Source of the DNA: Chitinophagaceae bacterium
GTDB taxonomy: Bacteria; Bacteroidota; Bacteroidia; Chitinophagales; Chitinophagaceae
Assembly (NCBI GenBank): GCA_025923075.1
Contig: JAICGN010000042.1
Coordinates: forward strand, 1-32,599
Length of the DNA stretch: 32,599 nucleotides
Direction: 5' to 3'
The notes beneath the pieces were generated by a model that was not told where the DNA came from, did not search any database, and saw only the letters and a program-made list of their open reading frames with translations. A program made the position numbers and the translations under genes. Shown here piece after piece: positions 1 through 9,181 of the stretch. Positions within the stretch are counted from its first letter, which is position 1, and each line of letters opens with the position of its first letter.

Positions 1-105
1 CATATAAGACACACATTGCCCAGACTGGTTTTAAATGATGGAGCAAATCTGGAGTTTATCAAACAAGAACAAAGCATCATTTTAGTAGAAATAAATTTTG
101 TTTGA
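1..105 (+). CDS. C-terminal end of an unidentified protein (5' partial)
   Basis: Frame 1 is open from the window edge to a TGA at 103-105 and gives 34 residues ending in ..SIILVEINFV. The stretch alternates hydrophobic and charged residues (PRLVLNDGANLEFIKQ) in the way of C-terminal beta-strands, and there is no in-frame stop before the end, so I read it as the tail of a real gene running in from the left. It converges on the minus-strand gene ending at 206. The product cannot be identified from this fragment, and it could be a chance open frame. Confidence 0.45.
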   Translation, partial: HIRHTLPRLVLNDGANLEFIKQEQSIILVEINFV

Positions 106-152
106 GTGCATCTATAAAAATCATTATTGCAAATTGTATAGGTCAGGAGTTT

Positions 153-185
153 GAAAATAAAAAGCCGCCCGTTGAATTGGGCGGC
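153..185 (-). terminator. Rho-independent terminator of the giant cargo-protein operon
   Basis: Perfect 7-bp arms gccgccc (164-170) and gggcggc (179-185) enclose an 8-nt loop. Read on the minus strand the hairpin is followed by TTTTTATTTTC. It lies 20 bases past the stop of the 1113-aa gene and so ends the leftward operon. Confidence 0.85.
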
Positions 186-205
186 GTGCCTTTGACTGCG
201 CTTGC

Positions 206-3200
206 CTAATCAGCCAGTTTGATCAATTTAATTTCTTTATGTTTTTTGCCTTGAATTATTCTTACAAAATATGTTCCAGGTCTGTATCGTTCACCAAACC
301 GGATCATTGAAGCTGCGTTTATATTTCTTGTTTCGGTGACTCGCCCATACATATCTATTACCTGCATGGTTATTTTTTCTTTATTTGAACTTGCTTTTAC
401 ATTTATAGTAAAGTTGTCTGCGCTTGGATTGGGGAAAGCAATTACATCAAGACCATCAGGAACTTCTTCAATACGCGCTTCCGTTTCTGCTTTTTGATTT
501 GTATTCGCAGAGGTTAGACCCGAATTCGAACTACTACAAATTACAACTGTACTGTTAGTTCCTACCGCCTGCACCGGAAATGCCGCATCACTTGCACCTG
601 GTTGATTATCATAAATGACCCTGCCATTATTTTTGTTAAAGATCTTCATCCTGATTTTATCAACACCGGTTCCGTCAAGTTGTCCATCCACAACCGTCAT
701 GGTAAATGCAACACCGCTCTGACCGCCAATGATCTTTCCGCTGCCTTTGAATTGCGCCATCGAATTACTGATAACGAGATAATCGAAATTCAAAGCATTG
801 AATTCAAAGTCGCCAACCTTAAAGTCAAATTGTGTTTCTCCTTTTGGCTGTGTGGCATTTTTATAATAATTCACTGTGAATCCATAACTCGCATCACCGG
901 TCGCTGCCGGATTTGAACTTAATGCGCCTGTTGGTGAATGAAAGTTGCCACCACCATAACTGTAACCTCCGTTAGGATCGTATACAACGACGATCGCTTC
1001 AAGATTATCATTTGTATTCGCATAAGTGAGTTTTCCATTTTGATCTGTAACATTCATTTGAATTTTATAAACACCTGTAGTATTGAACTTATAAGATCCT
1101 TTTACTGTTCCATTGGTTTGACCTGATGGTTCTGTAAGTGACCCATTTATCGTTACATTTTCATCAATTGTCCATTTTGCGGTATGTTTTTTACCGGGAA
1201 CGTCCCAATAATTGCCGCTAAGGCTTGCTGTAGAGCCGACTTTTATTGTAGCACCGCTGGCAGGTGATATGATCGTATGTCCTGCAACGACATCAACAGA
1301 ACCTGTTGTTGAATTGCCTTCAGCATCGGTGCAGGTAATTGTTACGGTGTAAATCCTGCTAGTTCCTTTCTTCGGGATTTCTGCCCGCAGGTTCACTGTA
1401 TGATCACCTGTTATTTCCCAATCGGGATTTATATTATCATTCGCAAATATTCCTGCCTTGATTGAAACATCAGTAATTCTGTAAGTAGCCCCCGGACAAT
1501 TATCCCAAATCGATGCGTTAATAGTAACAGGTTTCATCTTACGATCCGATGGCCATAAGAATGCAGGACTTGGAGTTATGCTTAAGATCGATGGAACAAT
1601 CTCATCAACTACCGTTACTGACGCGGTACAAGTAGAAGTATTGTTATTATTATCAGTAGCAGTTAATGTTACCTGGTTATTTCCTTTATTGGTGCAATCA
1701 AAAGTTGTTTTACTCAGACTCAAACTTTTAATTCCACAGGCATCTGTTGAACCATCATCTATTTGATTTGATACAATACTGGCATTGCCATCTGCATCTA
1801 ATGCGGTGCGAAGGTTTTTGCATTTAACATCAGGTGCGATCTTATCTTCCACCGTTACTGTAGCAGTGGCTGTAGAGGTATTGTTGCTGTTGTCTATTAT
1901 GGTAAATGTGATTGTATTGGCGCCGACATTGCTGCAGTCAAAACTTGTTTTACTCAATGACATAGACTTAATACCGCAATTATCCGTTGAACCATCATCA
2001 ACATTAGCAGCCGTAATGCTTGTGGCTCCCGAAGAATTTAATTGTGCAGTAATGTTTTTTGTCTTGGCGACAGGTAATTGTTTATCGAGAACAGTGACGG
2101 TAAAAGTGCAGGAGTGAGTTGTGATATCTGTATATGAATATTTGACTTGTGTTGCTCCTACCTGGAAATCCTTTCCATTAACTGAGCCGGTGCCTTGCTC
2201 CACTACAATTCCATTGCGCAAAAGCTGGTAGTTTACCGTACCGGTTGCTGTGGATGGAATAAAGGCCGGATCGAACCTGGAATCATTGATCGTTTTATAA
2301 CATTTGCCAGGGTCCGCATTAGGTTGTAGATCGCCGGCACCAAATGTGTTACATTTTAATCGTTTGTCTGTTGCATCCAAAGCAAGAATAAAACCATCGG
2401 CATCTAACACAACGCCAAGGCCGCCATAAAGTACCGGATAAAATCCTGCAACAAATAACCTCCTGTTGAAATAAACTAATTCTTTTGGAATGATATTATA
2501 GTCAAGATCCATTTCGTCATTTAGAAAACTTTGGTCAACGCTTCCATCGGTATGATGACGTATAAAAAATAAACGGGATAAGTAATGACCTGCCACTACC
2601 AATTTTCCATCAGGCTGAAACGTTATGGCTGTGAGGCCGGTTATGTTGAAAATAAAACCGTCATTGATATAAGAACCATCTGCATTCAAATAATAATAAT
2701 AAAAATCTAACGTAGCCTGGTCGAACTCGCCAATAGTTGTATAACCAATTTTACCGTTAGTATTCACTGCCAATCTATCAATGTCCCGGTTAGTATCAAG
2801 CTCCCCATCCCCGCCACCGAAACTAAGATCCAGTTTGCCATCTGTATTATATTTAAGAATGATGTCATTGACCTCACCTGTAACTCCCACACTTATTACA
2901 ATTTTATCGCTACCATCTACCCCACATTCCATAGCTCCACGTGACAGGAAGTCGAGAAAAAGTTGATTCCTTATTCCAGTGCCATTAAACTCCGTATCCA
3001 GTGAACCATCTGCATTCAGCCTTGCCACTGAAGGTGTACGGAATATAGGGTCCGTGCCAAAGGTTGCTCGCCCTGCCACAATGATCCTCCCCTTTGAATC
3101 CAATACAATCGAATTGTATCGCAAAGCAACAGCTGGAAGTTCGATCGTGACGCTTCCTTCATTACCCCAGGTTTCATCAATAGCACCGTTACTTGCATTG

Positions 3201-3547
3201 TGCTTAAAGATCCTACCGATAGATTCATGGCTAGCTAATAATAAAATGCTACCATCAGTCTGAATCGCCATATCCACAGCTCCATGATCCAACCGTTTCC
3301 AGCCATTAGTACCGAAACTGTTATCAAGAGTTCCGTTAGTATTGTACCTCCCGAGATACCCTCTTCTATGGACGATGATTTTTCCGTCTGGTTGAATACC
3401 CATGTTTGTGAATCCAGATTGAGGTTCCGTTCCGGTAAAATATGCCCACCCTGATGTTCCAAATGCTGGATCGGGAGCACCTGGTTGAGAAAGGGTCTGA
3501 AACGAAACAGTAAATAGAAATGCAGATAGCAGTAGTTTTTGTTTCAT
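206..3547 (-). CDS. Secreted T9SS cargo protein with delta-60 propeller repeats and HYR-like domains
   Basis: This 1113-residue protein is predicted to be exported by Sec (signal peptide about 1-20, ending ..QTLSQ) and then passed through the type IX secretion system. Residues about 23-390 hold delta-60-type repeats, each marked by NxDGxLDxxFG followed by a G-rich strand, which suggests a beta-propeller. Residues about 400-650 hold three HYR/Ig-like domains, two of them a tandem duplication. From about 655 to 1010 comes a module starting near LWPSDRKM, then YDPNGG, YGGG and FNALNFDYLVIS, which is strongly conserved in the neighbouring 1615-aa protein. Residues about 1036-1113 are a type A sorting domain (FPNPSADNFTI, MYGRV, GTYFVRI). 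It lies 70 bases downstream of the larger paralogue and is probably in the same operon. It is likely an adhesin or surface structural protein; the ligand is unknown and I see no catalytic motif. Confidence 0.88.
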   Translation of the reverse strand: MKQKLLLSAFLFTVSFQTLSQPGAPDPAFGTSGWAYFTGTEPQSGFTNMGIQPDGKIIVHRRGYLGRYNTNGTLDNSFGTNGWKRLDHGAVDMAIQTDGSILLLASHESIGRIFKHNASNGAIDETWGNEGSVTIELPAVALRYNSIVLDSKGRIIVAGRATFGTDPIFRTPSVARLNADGSLDTEFNGTGIRNQLFLDFLSRGAMECGVDGSDKIVISVGVTGEVNDIILKYNTDGKLDLSFGGGDGELDTNRDIDRLAVNTNGKIGYTTIGEFDQATLDFYYYYLNADGSYINDGFIFNITGLTAITFQPDGKLVVAGHYLSRLFFIRHHTDGSVDQSFLNDEMDLDYNIIPKELVYFNRRLFVAGFYPVLYGGLGVVLDADGFILALDATDKRLKCNTFGAGDLQPNADPGKCYKTINDSRFDPAFIPSTATGTVNYQLLRNGIVVEQGTGSVNGKDFQVGATQVKYSYTDITTHSCTFTVTVLDKQLPVAKTKNITAQLNSSGATSITAANVDDGSTDNCGIKSMSLSKTSFDCSNVGANTITFTIIDNSNNTSTATATVTVEDKIAPDVKCKNLRTALDADGNASIVSNQIDDGSTDACGIKSLSLSKTTFDCTNKGNNQVTLTATDNNNNTSTCTASVTVVDEIVPSILSITPSPAFLWPSDRKMKPVTINASIWDNCPGATYRITDVSIKAGIFANDNINPDWEITGDHTVNLRAEIPKKGTSRIYTVTITCTDAEGNSTTGSVDVVAGHTIISPASGATIKVGSTASLSGNYWDVPGKKHTAKWTIDENVTINGSLTEPSGQTNGTVKGSYKFNTTGVYKIQMNVTDQNGKLTYANTNDNLEAIVVVYDPNGGYSYGGGNFHSPTGALSSNPAATGDASYGFTVNYYKNATQPKGETQFDFKVGDFEFNALNFDYLVISNSMAQFKGSGKIIGGQSGVAFTMTVVDGQLDGTGVDKIRMKIFNKNNGRVIYDNQPGASDAAFPVQAVGTNSTVVICSSSNSGLTSANTNQKAETEARIEEVPDGLDVIAFPNPSADNFTINVKASSNKEKITMQVIDMYGRVTETRNINAASMIRFGERYRPGTYFVRIIQGKKHKEIKLIKLAD
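1611..2090 (-). repeat. Tandem duplicated HYR-like domain, 240-bp period
   Basis: Inside the 1113-aa gene the segment beginning accgttactg at 1611 recurs at 1851, a period of 240 bases or 80 codons. Both protein units carry DDGSTDxCGIKSxSLSKT and a following NNNTST segment. The DNA copies differ at many positions, so this is an old in-frame domain duplication. Confidence 0.7.
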
Positions 3548-3617
3548 AAACTAAATTTGCTTAACGATAAATGTTTTGATTATATCATCATTTGCGACAT
3601 GTGTTAAATTCTTAATT

Positions 3618-6600
3618 CTATAGCTTGACCAATTTCAATTCTCTTTGCCGTTTACCTTGTATTATTCTTACATAATAAACTCCGGCCCTGTACAGATCTC
3701 CCAGACGAACCGCTGAACCCGTTATGAGATTTGCCCTTGTTTCAATTGAGCGGCCATACTGGTCAAATACTTGCAATACAATTTTTTCTTTTGCATTATT
3801 ACTGTTGATCACTATATTGAAATAACTGCTGGCAGGATTTGGATAAACAGACACATCAGGATCATCCGGAACCTTTTTATCAGTTGCTTCCATTTCAACA
3901 TTGTGAGTTGTTGTATTAGATTTGGTCAAACTGGCGTTGGTTCCACTGATGACAATTGTACTGTTTGATCCTATAGCCTGTGTTGGTAATGCAGCGTCAC
4001 TGTCACCGGGTTGATTATCATAAATGATCTTTCCATTGTTCTTGTTATAGATCTTCATTCTTATTTTGTCAATACCTGTACCATCAAGCTGACCGTCAAC
4101 TACGGTCATTATGAATGCAATTCCGCTCTGACCGCCAACTATTTTTCCTATTCCTTTGAACTGTGCCATTGAATTGCTGATAACGAGGTAATCGAAATTC
4201 AATGCATTGAATTCAAATTCACCAACTTTGAATTCAAATTGTGTTTCACCTTTTGGATAAGTCGAATTCTTGAAATAGTTCATAGCAAAACCATAGCTGG
4301 CTTTTCCTGTTGCATTCGCATTTGAGATAAGGGCACCTGCAGGAGAATTAAAATGTCCTCCTCCATAAACATTGCCTCCGTTTGGATCATAGATAACAAC
4401 AATTGCATCGACGTCTTCATTTGTATTGGCATAAGAAGTAACACCGGTTTGATCTGTTACATTCATTTGCAGTTTATAAACCCCCGCCGATTTGAATTTA
4501 TAAGCACCGGTTACTTTTCCTTTGTGATTGCCTGAAGGTTCTGTTACAATCCCGTTTGCCACCGCTGATCCATCAATCAACCATTTTGCTGAATGGGTAT
4601 TTCCCGGCTTATCCCAAAATTCACCGGTAAAAGCAACTGTGGAGCCCACTTTGAAAGACCTTCCTGATTGCGGTGCGGTAATATTGTGTGCAACTCTTAC
4701 TGTAACAGTTTCTCTTGTTTCATTACCCTGTTCATCAGTACAGATTATTGTTATTGTATAAATTCTGCCATCGCCATGGGTAGCTCTTTCTGCGCGCAGC
4801 TTTACGTGGTGATCATCGATGATCTCCCAATCAGGATCTGTATCCCCATCGCCCGTTCCATTTATTGGCTCACTGCTTGACACTTCAAGTCGGCATGAAA
4901 CAACACCACAGTTATCATTTGAAGTATACCTGACCTCAACATCTTTCATTTTATGATTTGGCGGCCATAGTATATATGGGTTTGCAGAAATGTCAGCGAT
5001 AACAGGCGGCTGATTGTCTATAACCGTCACCGTTTGCGCACAACTCGTTGTGTTCTGAGAAGCATCAGTTGCAGTCCATTTTATTATGGTTACCCCTGCC
5101 GGGTAATTTGCATTCAGCGCGAGGCCATCACTGCGGTTTACATTTACTAAAACCTGTTCACAGTTATCTTCGACCGATGGACTCTCAATATTCAAGTTTC
5201 CTCCTTCTGCATAACATTGTCCCGGCACCGTGTGGAGCGTTATAGGCGGCTTGCAACGAATTATTGGTGGTACGTTATCAATCACTGTTATTTGAACAGG
5301 GCAAGACGCAATATTATCATGGAGATCGGTTGCGATCAATGAAATATTATGTTGACCCAATGCAAGTGCAGAAAGTGGCGCCATACTTTGTTCTATTTTT
5401 TTTATTCCACAATTATCCCATGCCAGGTTTTCACTGTTGGTATAATCGGGCAGAACGGCCCTACAGATAATGGACGTTGTATATAATGTCTGGGGAGGCG
5501 GACAATTAATTTGTGGTGGCGTCCTGTCGATGACTGTCACAGTAAAAGAACATTGAGCAGTATTACCGGCGCCATCTGTTGCCGTCGCAATAACCGGTGT
5601 AATGCCAACAGGGAATTGTGACCCCGAAGGAATATTTGTGATCACTGAGGCAAGACCATCACAGTTATCTTCGGCTACAGGAAAGAAATTTGCAACAGCA
5701 CTACAATCTGTGCTTGTCGGAGCAGTATTGACAAAAATGTTTTGACAAGTGGTTGAAACAAATTCTGGCCTGATCCCGTCCACTACCGTTATCGTGTAGG
5801 GACATGATGACCTGTTTCCATTAAAATCCTCGACCCTGATTGTATCGTAAAACACTCCTTTGGAAAATCTTCTTGGTTGAAGACTAACAGACCCGCCTGT
5901 AGAAACGCCCCCGTCATTAAATAACCGGGAGCTATACACTAGCGGTGATGCATTTGTACAATTATCCGACAGTGAAAAGCTATAGCTGATATCGACAACG
6001 CAATCCGGGTTAACTGATGCTGTCCGGTTATTACAAATAATTGCAGGCGCGACATTATCTACAAAGGCAACGTTAAAACTGCAACTTGCGGTACCTGCCC
6101 CGTTGGTTGCAGTGGCGGTGATGGAAGCACCACCGGGAAGACCGCTCAATGTTACGGAACCGACTTGCGCAATATTAGTAACACTGCCCTGTGTGGGTTG
6201 CGAAGGGTAGTTCTGAAAGATTGTCCAATTGTAACCGATTATTGGCGTCGGTGAACCGGTAAAGGAAACCGTATTAATATTCAGCGTGAATGAGCCCAAA
6301 CAGTTTTCATTAACAAGAACTGAAGAGTTTGCAGGACAGGTAATGGTTGGAACAGGAGAGGGCAAAGCATAAGTTATTGTATTGTCAGTGCTGGTGGAAG
6401 CCGAATTTCCAATATCGGATGCACTCAACACTGTATTGGCCGGTATGGTAGCAATGACCGTTCCGTTGCTTGTCATTCCACTTACGGCTACATTATAAGT
6501 AGTTCCATTGTTTGGAGCTATTTCAGTGATCACCACAGTTGTAGCGCCGGCTGTACCACTTAATGTTACATCAGAACTTGTAAACCCTATAACCGGCTCG

Positions 6601-8465
6601 CTAAATACAGCTGTAAAATTTATAGGGCTTGCACTTGTTGGATCAGTTTGACCTGATGCCTGGTTCATGGTACATGTAATTGGGTCAGTCGCTCCGATGA
6701 TCTTTTCGGGTGGAGGTATAGGACCTACGGCTGCGCTATGAGGTAAGACCTCCGGGGTAAACATAATACTATAACTACCAGCTTGTATTACGCCAAAACG
6801 CAGACTAAAATTTATGCTGGCGCCTGGTGCTAGCCCAGAGGGTAGCGAAAGCGTCAACGTTGAATTGAAGCCGCCGCCTTGTGCCTGCGTAGGAGGTTGC
6901 TCAAGTGTGGTGCCCTGAACAGTGACTTGACACGGGACTGTAGTTGGTAGACCGGTAGAAGTGCAAGTCGCAGGATCTAAAATGCCAGTTAGTGTTCCAG
7001 TTGAGGAATTGAGCGCCCGAAGATCTGCCTTTCCAATTCCTGCCGGAAAAGTTGTAAGCGAATCTAGTCGAAAGCGGATTCGCGTAAGAGCAGCACCAGT
7101 ATTATTCGTCAACCTGTATCTGAATTCTATTGTTCCAAACGTACTGTTGGTCCCCGGTGCTCCCGGCGTTGTGTTTCTCACAGCATTGGGTGGAGCAAGT
7201 GGTCCTACCACCTGATCAAGCCTCGTGATTATTATGTTTGAATTCCGGGAAACGGGACTGTTCAAGTTCTCAGGTCCTGGAGCTCCTAATCGGTGATGAA
7301 TGCCATCTGCAGTCCCATCTTTATCACCAAACTCAAAATCAGTAGCGTTATTATCCGTATCCTTGGGCGAGCCGTCATATGTTTTTCTCCTGAAGCGTGA
7401 CTCAAGTCCAGATATTGACAACGGTGCGTAACCCGTACCCTCCTTGTATATTGTATTCACCTCGTCGGATGAACCAACTGCATCTATCCTGTTTGCCAAA
7501 GAATAACTAGCGCCACCAACATTGTTATTGAATAAAGCAATTCCTGCATTGTCTGGAATGCCCGTGGTGTATGTAGCGTTATTTGCTGCCGCCCCGGTGC
7601 CACCATAGTTTGCAAGTGAATATCCACTTGAATTTGCAATGAGATAATGTCCATGGGCGGGGATGATTGTTCCATTTGGTATAACACCCCTTGTAGTTCC
7701 ATCTGAAGCAGCAACTCCTAATCCAGTTCCGCTCGCAGCAGCAACAGTATATGGATTAGTGCTGGTGTTATATATTTCAATGTATTCATCATTTTCACCT
7801 GCGGGCCCTCTCAGTCTGAATTCACTTATGATCAAAGGAGCGGCTGGTGGTGCAATAGTAAAATCTAGTGTCCAGCCACCGCTGATTGACCCATTGAATA
7901 AAGAGTTCGCGTCGTTTGAAACATACAGACTCCATGTACCGTTAGGGTTGGTCCCGTTAAACAAGCTGAGAGTCGAAGCACCGAATGGTGCTGCATTGTT
8001 ATATGGTCCCGCCGGAGCAGGAGAAGCAAAAACATCTTCAGTGCTTCCATAATTTGTTGGCCTGAATGGCCCGGAAGTCAATAGATGTACAGTAGTTCCA
8101 TCTGCAAGTTGGTTTGGAGCCAAATCATCGACAGATATCGTAATATCATTTACAGTGTTAGTAAAAGAAGATCCGCCTGCATCTGACCAAAAAGTCAGGG
8201 TTTGGCCAGCCGGCCCCACAAGGAGCATATCCACGTCACCGGGTCTGACATGAGTAAAACCATGTATTCCGACTGTTACCCTTATAATAGTTCCTGTTAA
8301 ACCGGAAACAACAATGTTAGATGGATAAAGACTTGCAGCGACTGGCGCTGTGCCCGTACCATTAATGGTTATCGGCGATGAGTTGCTAAAAGTTTGAGAC
8401 TGCAGGTTGGTTATTATAAGCAAAGACCAATTTACAAGCAGCAGTTTTAGTAAAGACTTGTTCAT
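3618..8465 (-). CDS. Giant secreted T9SS cargo protein: P/Homo B, lamin-tail-like, Ig-like and HYR domains
   Basis: A 1615-residue multidomain surface protein with an N-terminal signal peptide (..NLQSQ). Residues about 24-205 resemble a P/Homo B (proprotein convertase accessory) domain, with GDVDMLLVGPAGQ and NPNGTWSLYV. Residues about 208-325 resemble a lamin-tail domain (IISEFRLRG, NDEYIEIYN). About 410-590 is an unassigned beta-rich region. About 595-700 is a bacterial Ig-like domain (INFTAVFSEPVIGF). About 700-1150 holds several HYR-type repeats, each with a DNC/C pair and a TVxD ending. About 1165-1510 is the WPPNHKM...FNALNFDYLVIS module shared with the 1113-aa protein downstream, and about 1538-1615 is a type A sorting domain (YPNPASSYFNI, GVYYVRIIQG). 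No protease catalytic triad accompanies the P domain. It sits 24 bases after a small unknown gene, probably in one operon. The role is most likely adhesion or matrix; the substrate is unknown. Confidence 0.88.
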   Translation of the reverse strand: MNKSLLKLLLVNWSLLIITNLQSQTFSNSSPITINGTGTAPVAASLYPSNIVVSGLTGTIIRVTVGIHGFTHVRPGDVDMLLVGPAGQTLTFWSDAGGSSFTNTVNDITISVDDLAPNQLADGTTVHLLTSGPFRPTNYGSTEDVFASPAPAGPYNNAAPFGASTLSLFNGTNPNGTWSLYVSNDANSLFNGSISGGWTLDFTIAPPAAPLIISEFRLRGPAGENDEYIEIYNTSTNPYTVAAASGTGLGVAASDGTTRGVIPNGTIIPAHGHYLIANSSGYSLANYGGTGAAANNATYTTGIPDNAGIALFNNNVGGASYSLANRIDAVGSSDEVNTIYKEGTGYAPLSISGLESRFRRKTYDGSPKDTDNNATDFEFGDKDGTADGIHHRLGAPGPENLNSPVSRNSNIIITRLDQVVGPLAPPNAVRNTTPGAPGTNSTFGTIEFRYRLTNNTGAALTRIRFRLDSLTTFPAGIGKADLRALNSSTGTLTGILDPATCTSTGLPTTVPCQVTVQGTTLEQPPTQAQGGGFNSTLTLSLPSGLAPGASINFSLRFGVIQAGSYSIMFTPEVLPHSAAVGPIPPPEKIIGATDPITCTMNQASGQTDPTSASPINFTAVFSEPVIGFTSSDVTLSGTAGATTVVITEIAPNNGTTYNVAVSGMTSNGTVIATIPANTVLSASDIGNSASTSTDNTITYALPSPVPTITCPANSSVLVNENCLGSFTLNINTVSFTGSPTPIIGYNWTIFQNYPSQPTQGSVTNIAQVGSVTLSGLPGGASITATATNGAGTASCSFNVAFVDNVAPAIICNNRTASVNPDCVVDISYSFSLSDNCTNASPLVYSSRLFNDGGVSTGGSVSLQPRRFSKGVFYDTIRVEDFNGNRSSCPYTITVVDGIRPEFVSTTCQNIFVNTAPTSTDCSAVANFFPVAEDNCDGLASVITNIPSGSQFPVGITPVIATATDGAGNTAQCSFTVTVIDRTPPQINCPPPQTLYTTSIICRAVLPDYTNSENLAWDNCGIKKIEQSMAPLSALALGQHNISLIATDLHDNIASCPVQITVIDNVPPIIRCKPPITLHTVPGQCYAEGGNLNIESPSVEDNCEQVLVNVNRSDGLALNANYPAGVTIIKWTATDASQNTTSCAQTVTVIDNQPPVIADISANPYILWPPNHKMKDVEVRYTSNDNCGVVSCRLEVSSSEPINGTGDGDTDPDWEIIDDHHVKLRAERATHGDGRIYTITIICTDEQGNETRETVTVRVAHNITAPQSGRSFKVGSTVAFTGEFWDKPGNTHSAKWLIDGSAVANGIVTEPSGNHKGKVTGAYKFKSAGVYKLQMNVTDQTGVTSYANTNEDVDAIVVIYDPNGGNVYGGGHFNSPAGALISNANATGKASYGFAMNYFKNSTYPKGETQFEFKVGEFEFNALNFDYLVISNSMAQFKGIGKIVGGQSGIAFIMTVVDGQLDGTGIDKIRMKIYNKNNGKIIYDNQPGDSDAALPTQAIGSNSTIVISGTNASLTKSNTTTHNVEMEATDKKVPDDPDVSVYPNPASSYFNIVINSNNAKEKIVLQVFDQYGRSIETRANLITGSAVRLGDLYRAGVYYVRIIQGKRQRELKLVKL

Positions 8466-8489
8466 AATTTTTATTTGAAGGTTATGATC

Positions 8490-8939
8490 TTAGGTTTTTA
8501 TTCTATCCAGCATCCACCACTCACCCTGGCGCACAAAACACCATTGCAGCGAGAATTTGCCTGGCTTAACTGTATTACCGGAGGTTATGCCTGGTATTTT
8601 CAAATGTCCTTTTATAATAGCTGTAAACATGTCCGGCTTGTTGATCTTATAAGGAGACACTTCGATCACGGCCAGTTCAGTTATCACCGGATCCTCCGTT
8701 TGCCAGAATATGTTCTGTGCTGTATTCATCTCTTTTACCAACGTTTCTAAATAAGAACTCGTAACACATTTTTTTAATAACTCTATATTGCCGTGGGTTT
8801 TCGATTTATGAACCAGGTAAAAAATTATTCTTGCTTGTTCGGTCATACTTCCGTGATCCCATATCCTGTCTTTTTGTACCAGGTGGCTGAGCTTAGCACC
8901 GGCAATGGAGATCTTTATACTTTCCAGGGAAAACTTCAT
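8490..8939 (-). CDS. Small protein of unknown function, weakly Tim44/NTF2-like
   Basis: I place the start at the ATG at 8939 (149 aa). The frame stays open to 9011, but the 24 extra residues look like an untranslated leader. There is no signal peptide or membrane segment. An N-terminal helical region with a VQKDRIWDHGS stretch is followed by YLETLVKEMN, beta-strands (VITELAVIEVSPYKI) and a final strand pair ending FVRQGEWWMLDRIKT. The order helix, strands, 'FVRxGxWWxL' recalls Tim44-like or NTF2-fold domains, but the match is weak and from memory. It is the first gene of the leftward run into the giant cargo proteins and diverges from the sensor kinase at 9182. Confidence 0.6.
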   Translation of the reverse strand: MKFSLESIKISIAGAKLSHLVQKDRIWDHGSMTEQARIIFYLVHKSKTHGNIELLKKCVTSSYLETLVKEMNTAQNIFWQTEDPVITELAVIEVSPYKINKPDMFTAIIKGHLKIPGITSGNTVKPGKFSLQWCFVRQGEWWMLDRIKT

Positions 8940-9181
8940 TATTTTTTTGAAGTTAATCGTGAGCCAAACGCAGAAAAAGCCGCAATGGATTTCCGGCGGC
9001 TTGATTTTCATTTATGGAAACCATTTTGTAAAAAAATTCGAGTTCTGATTTCCGTATATGGCGCTCATTGAACTTTCAAAGGCAGTTCCGGTATGATAAA
9101 CGGTGAATGGTTACTGAAAGGACAAATGGCAGTGAGATTTTTAAGCGTAAGAAACTACCTTAGTGATGGCGCAACTGAACT

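Noticed and set aside
602-916. 104-codon plus-strand open frame
   Set aside because: It lies wholly antisense to the conserved module of the 1113-aa cargo gene; its composition is that of a shadow frame and it has no recognisable domain.
7663-8052. 129-codon plus-strand open frame
   Set aside because: It is antisense to the P/Homo B and lamin-tail region of the 1615-aa gene; Ala/Pro/Val-rich in the way of reverse frames of Gly/Thr-rich genes.
8475-9071. Two plus-strand frames (91 and 92 codons) opposite the small unknown gene
   Set aside because: The minus-strand frame continues smoothly from the operon and has protein-like strand and helix patterns; the plus frames do not.
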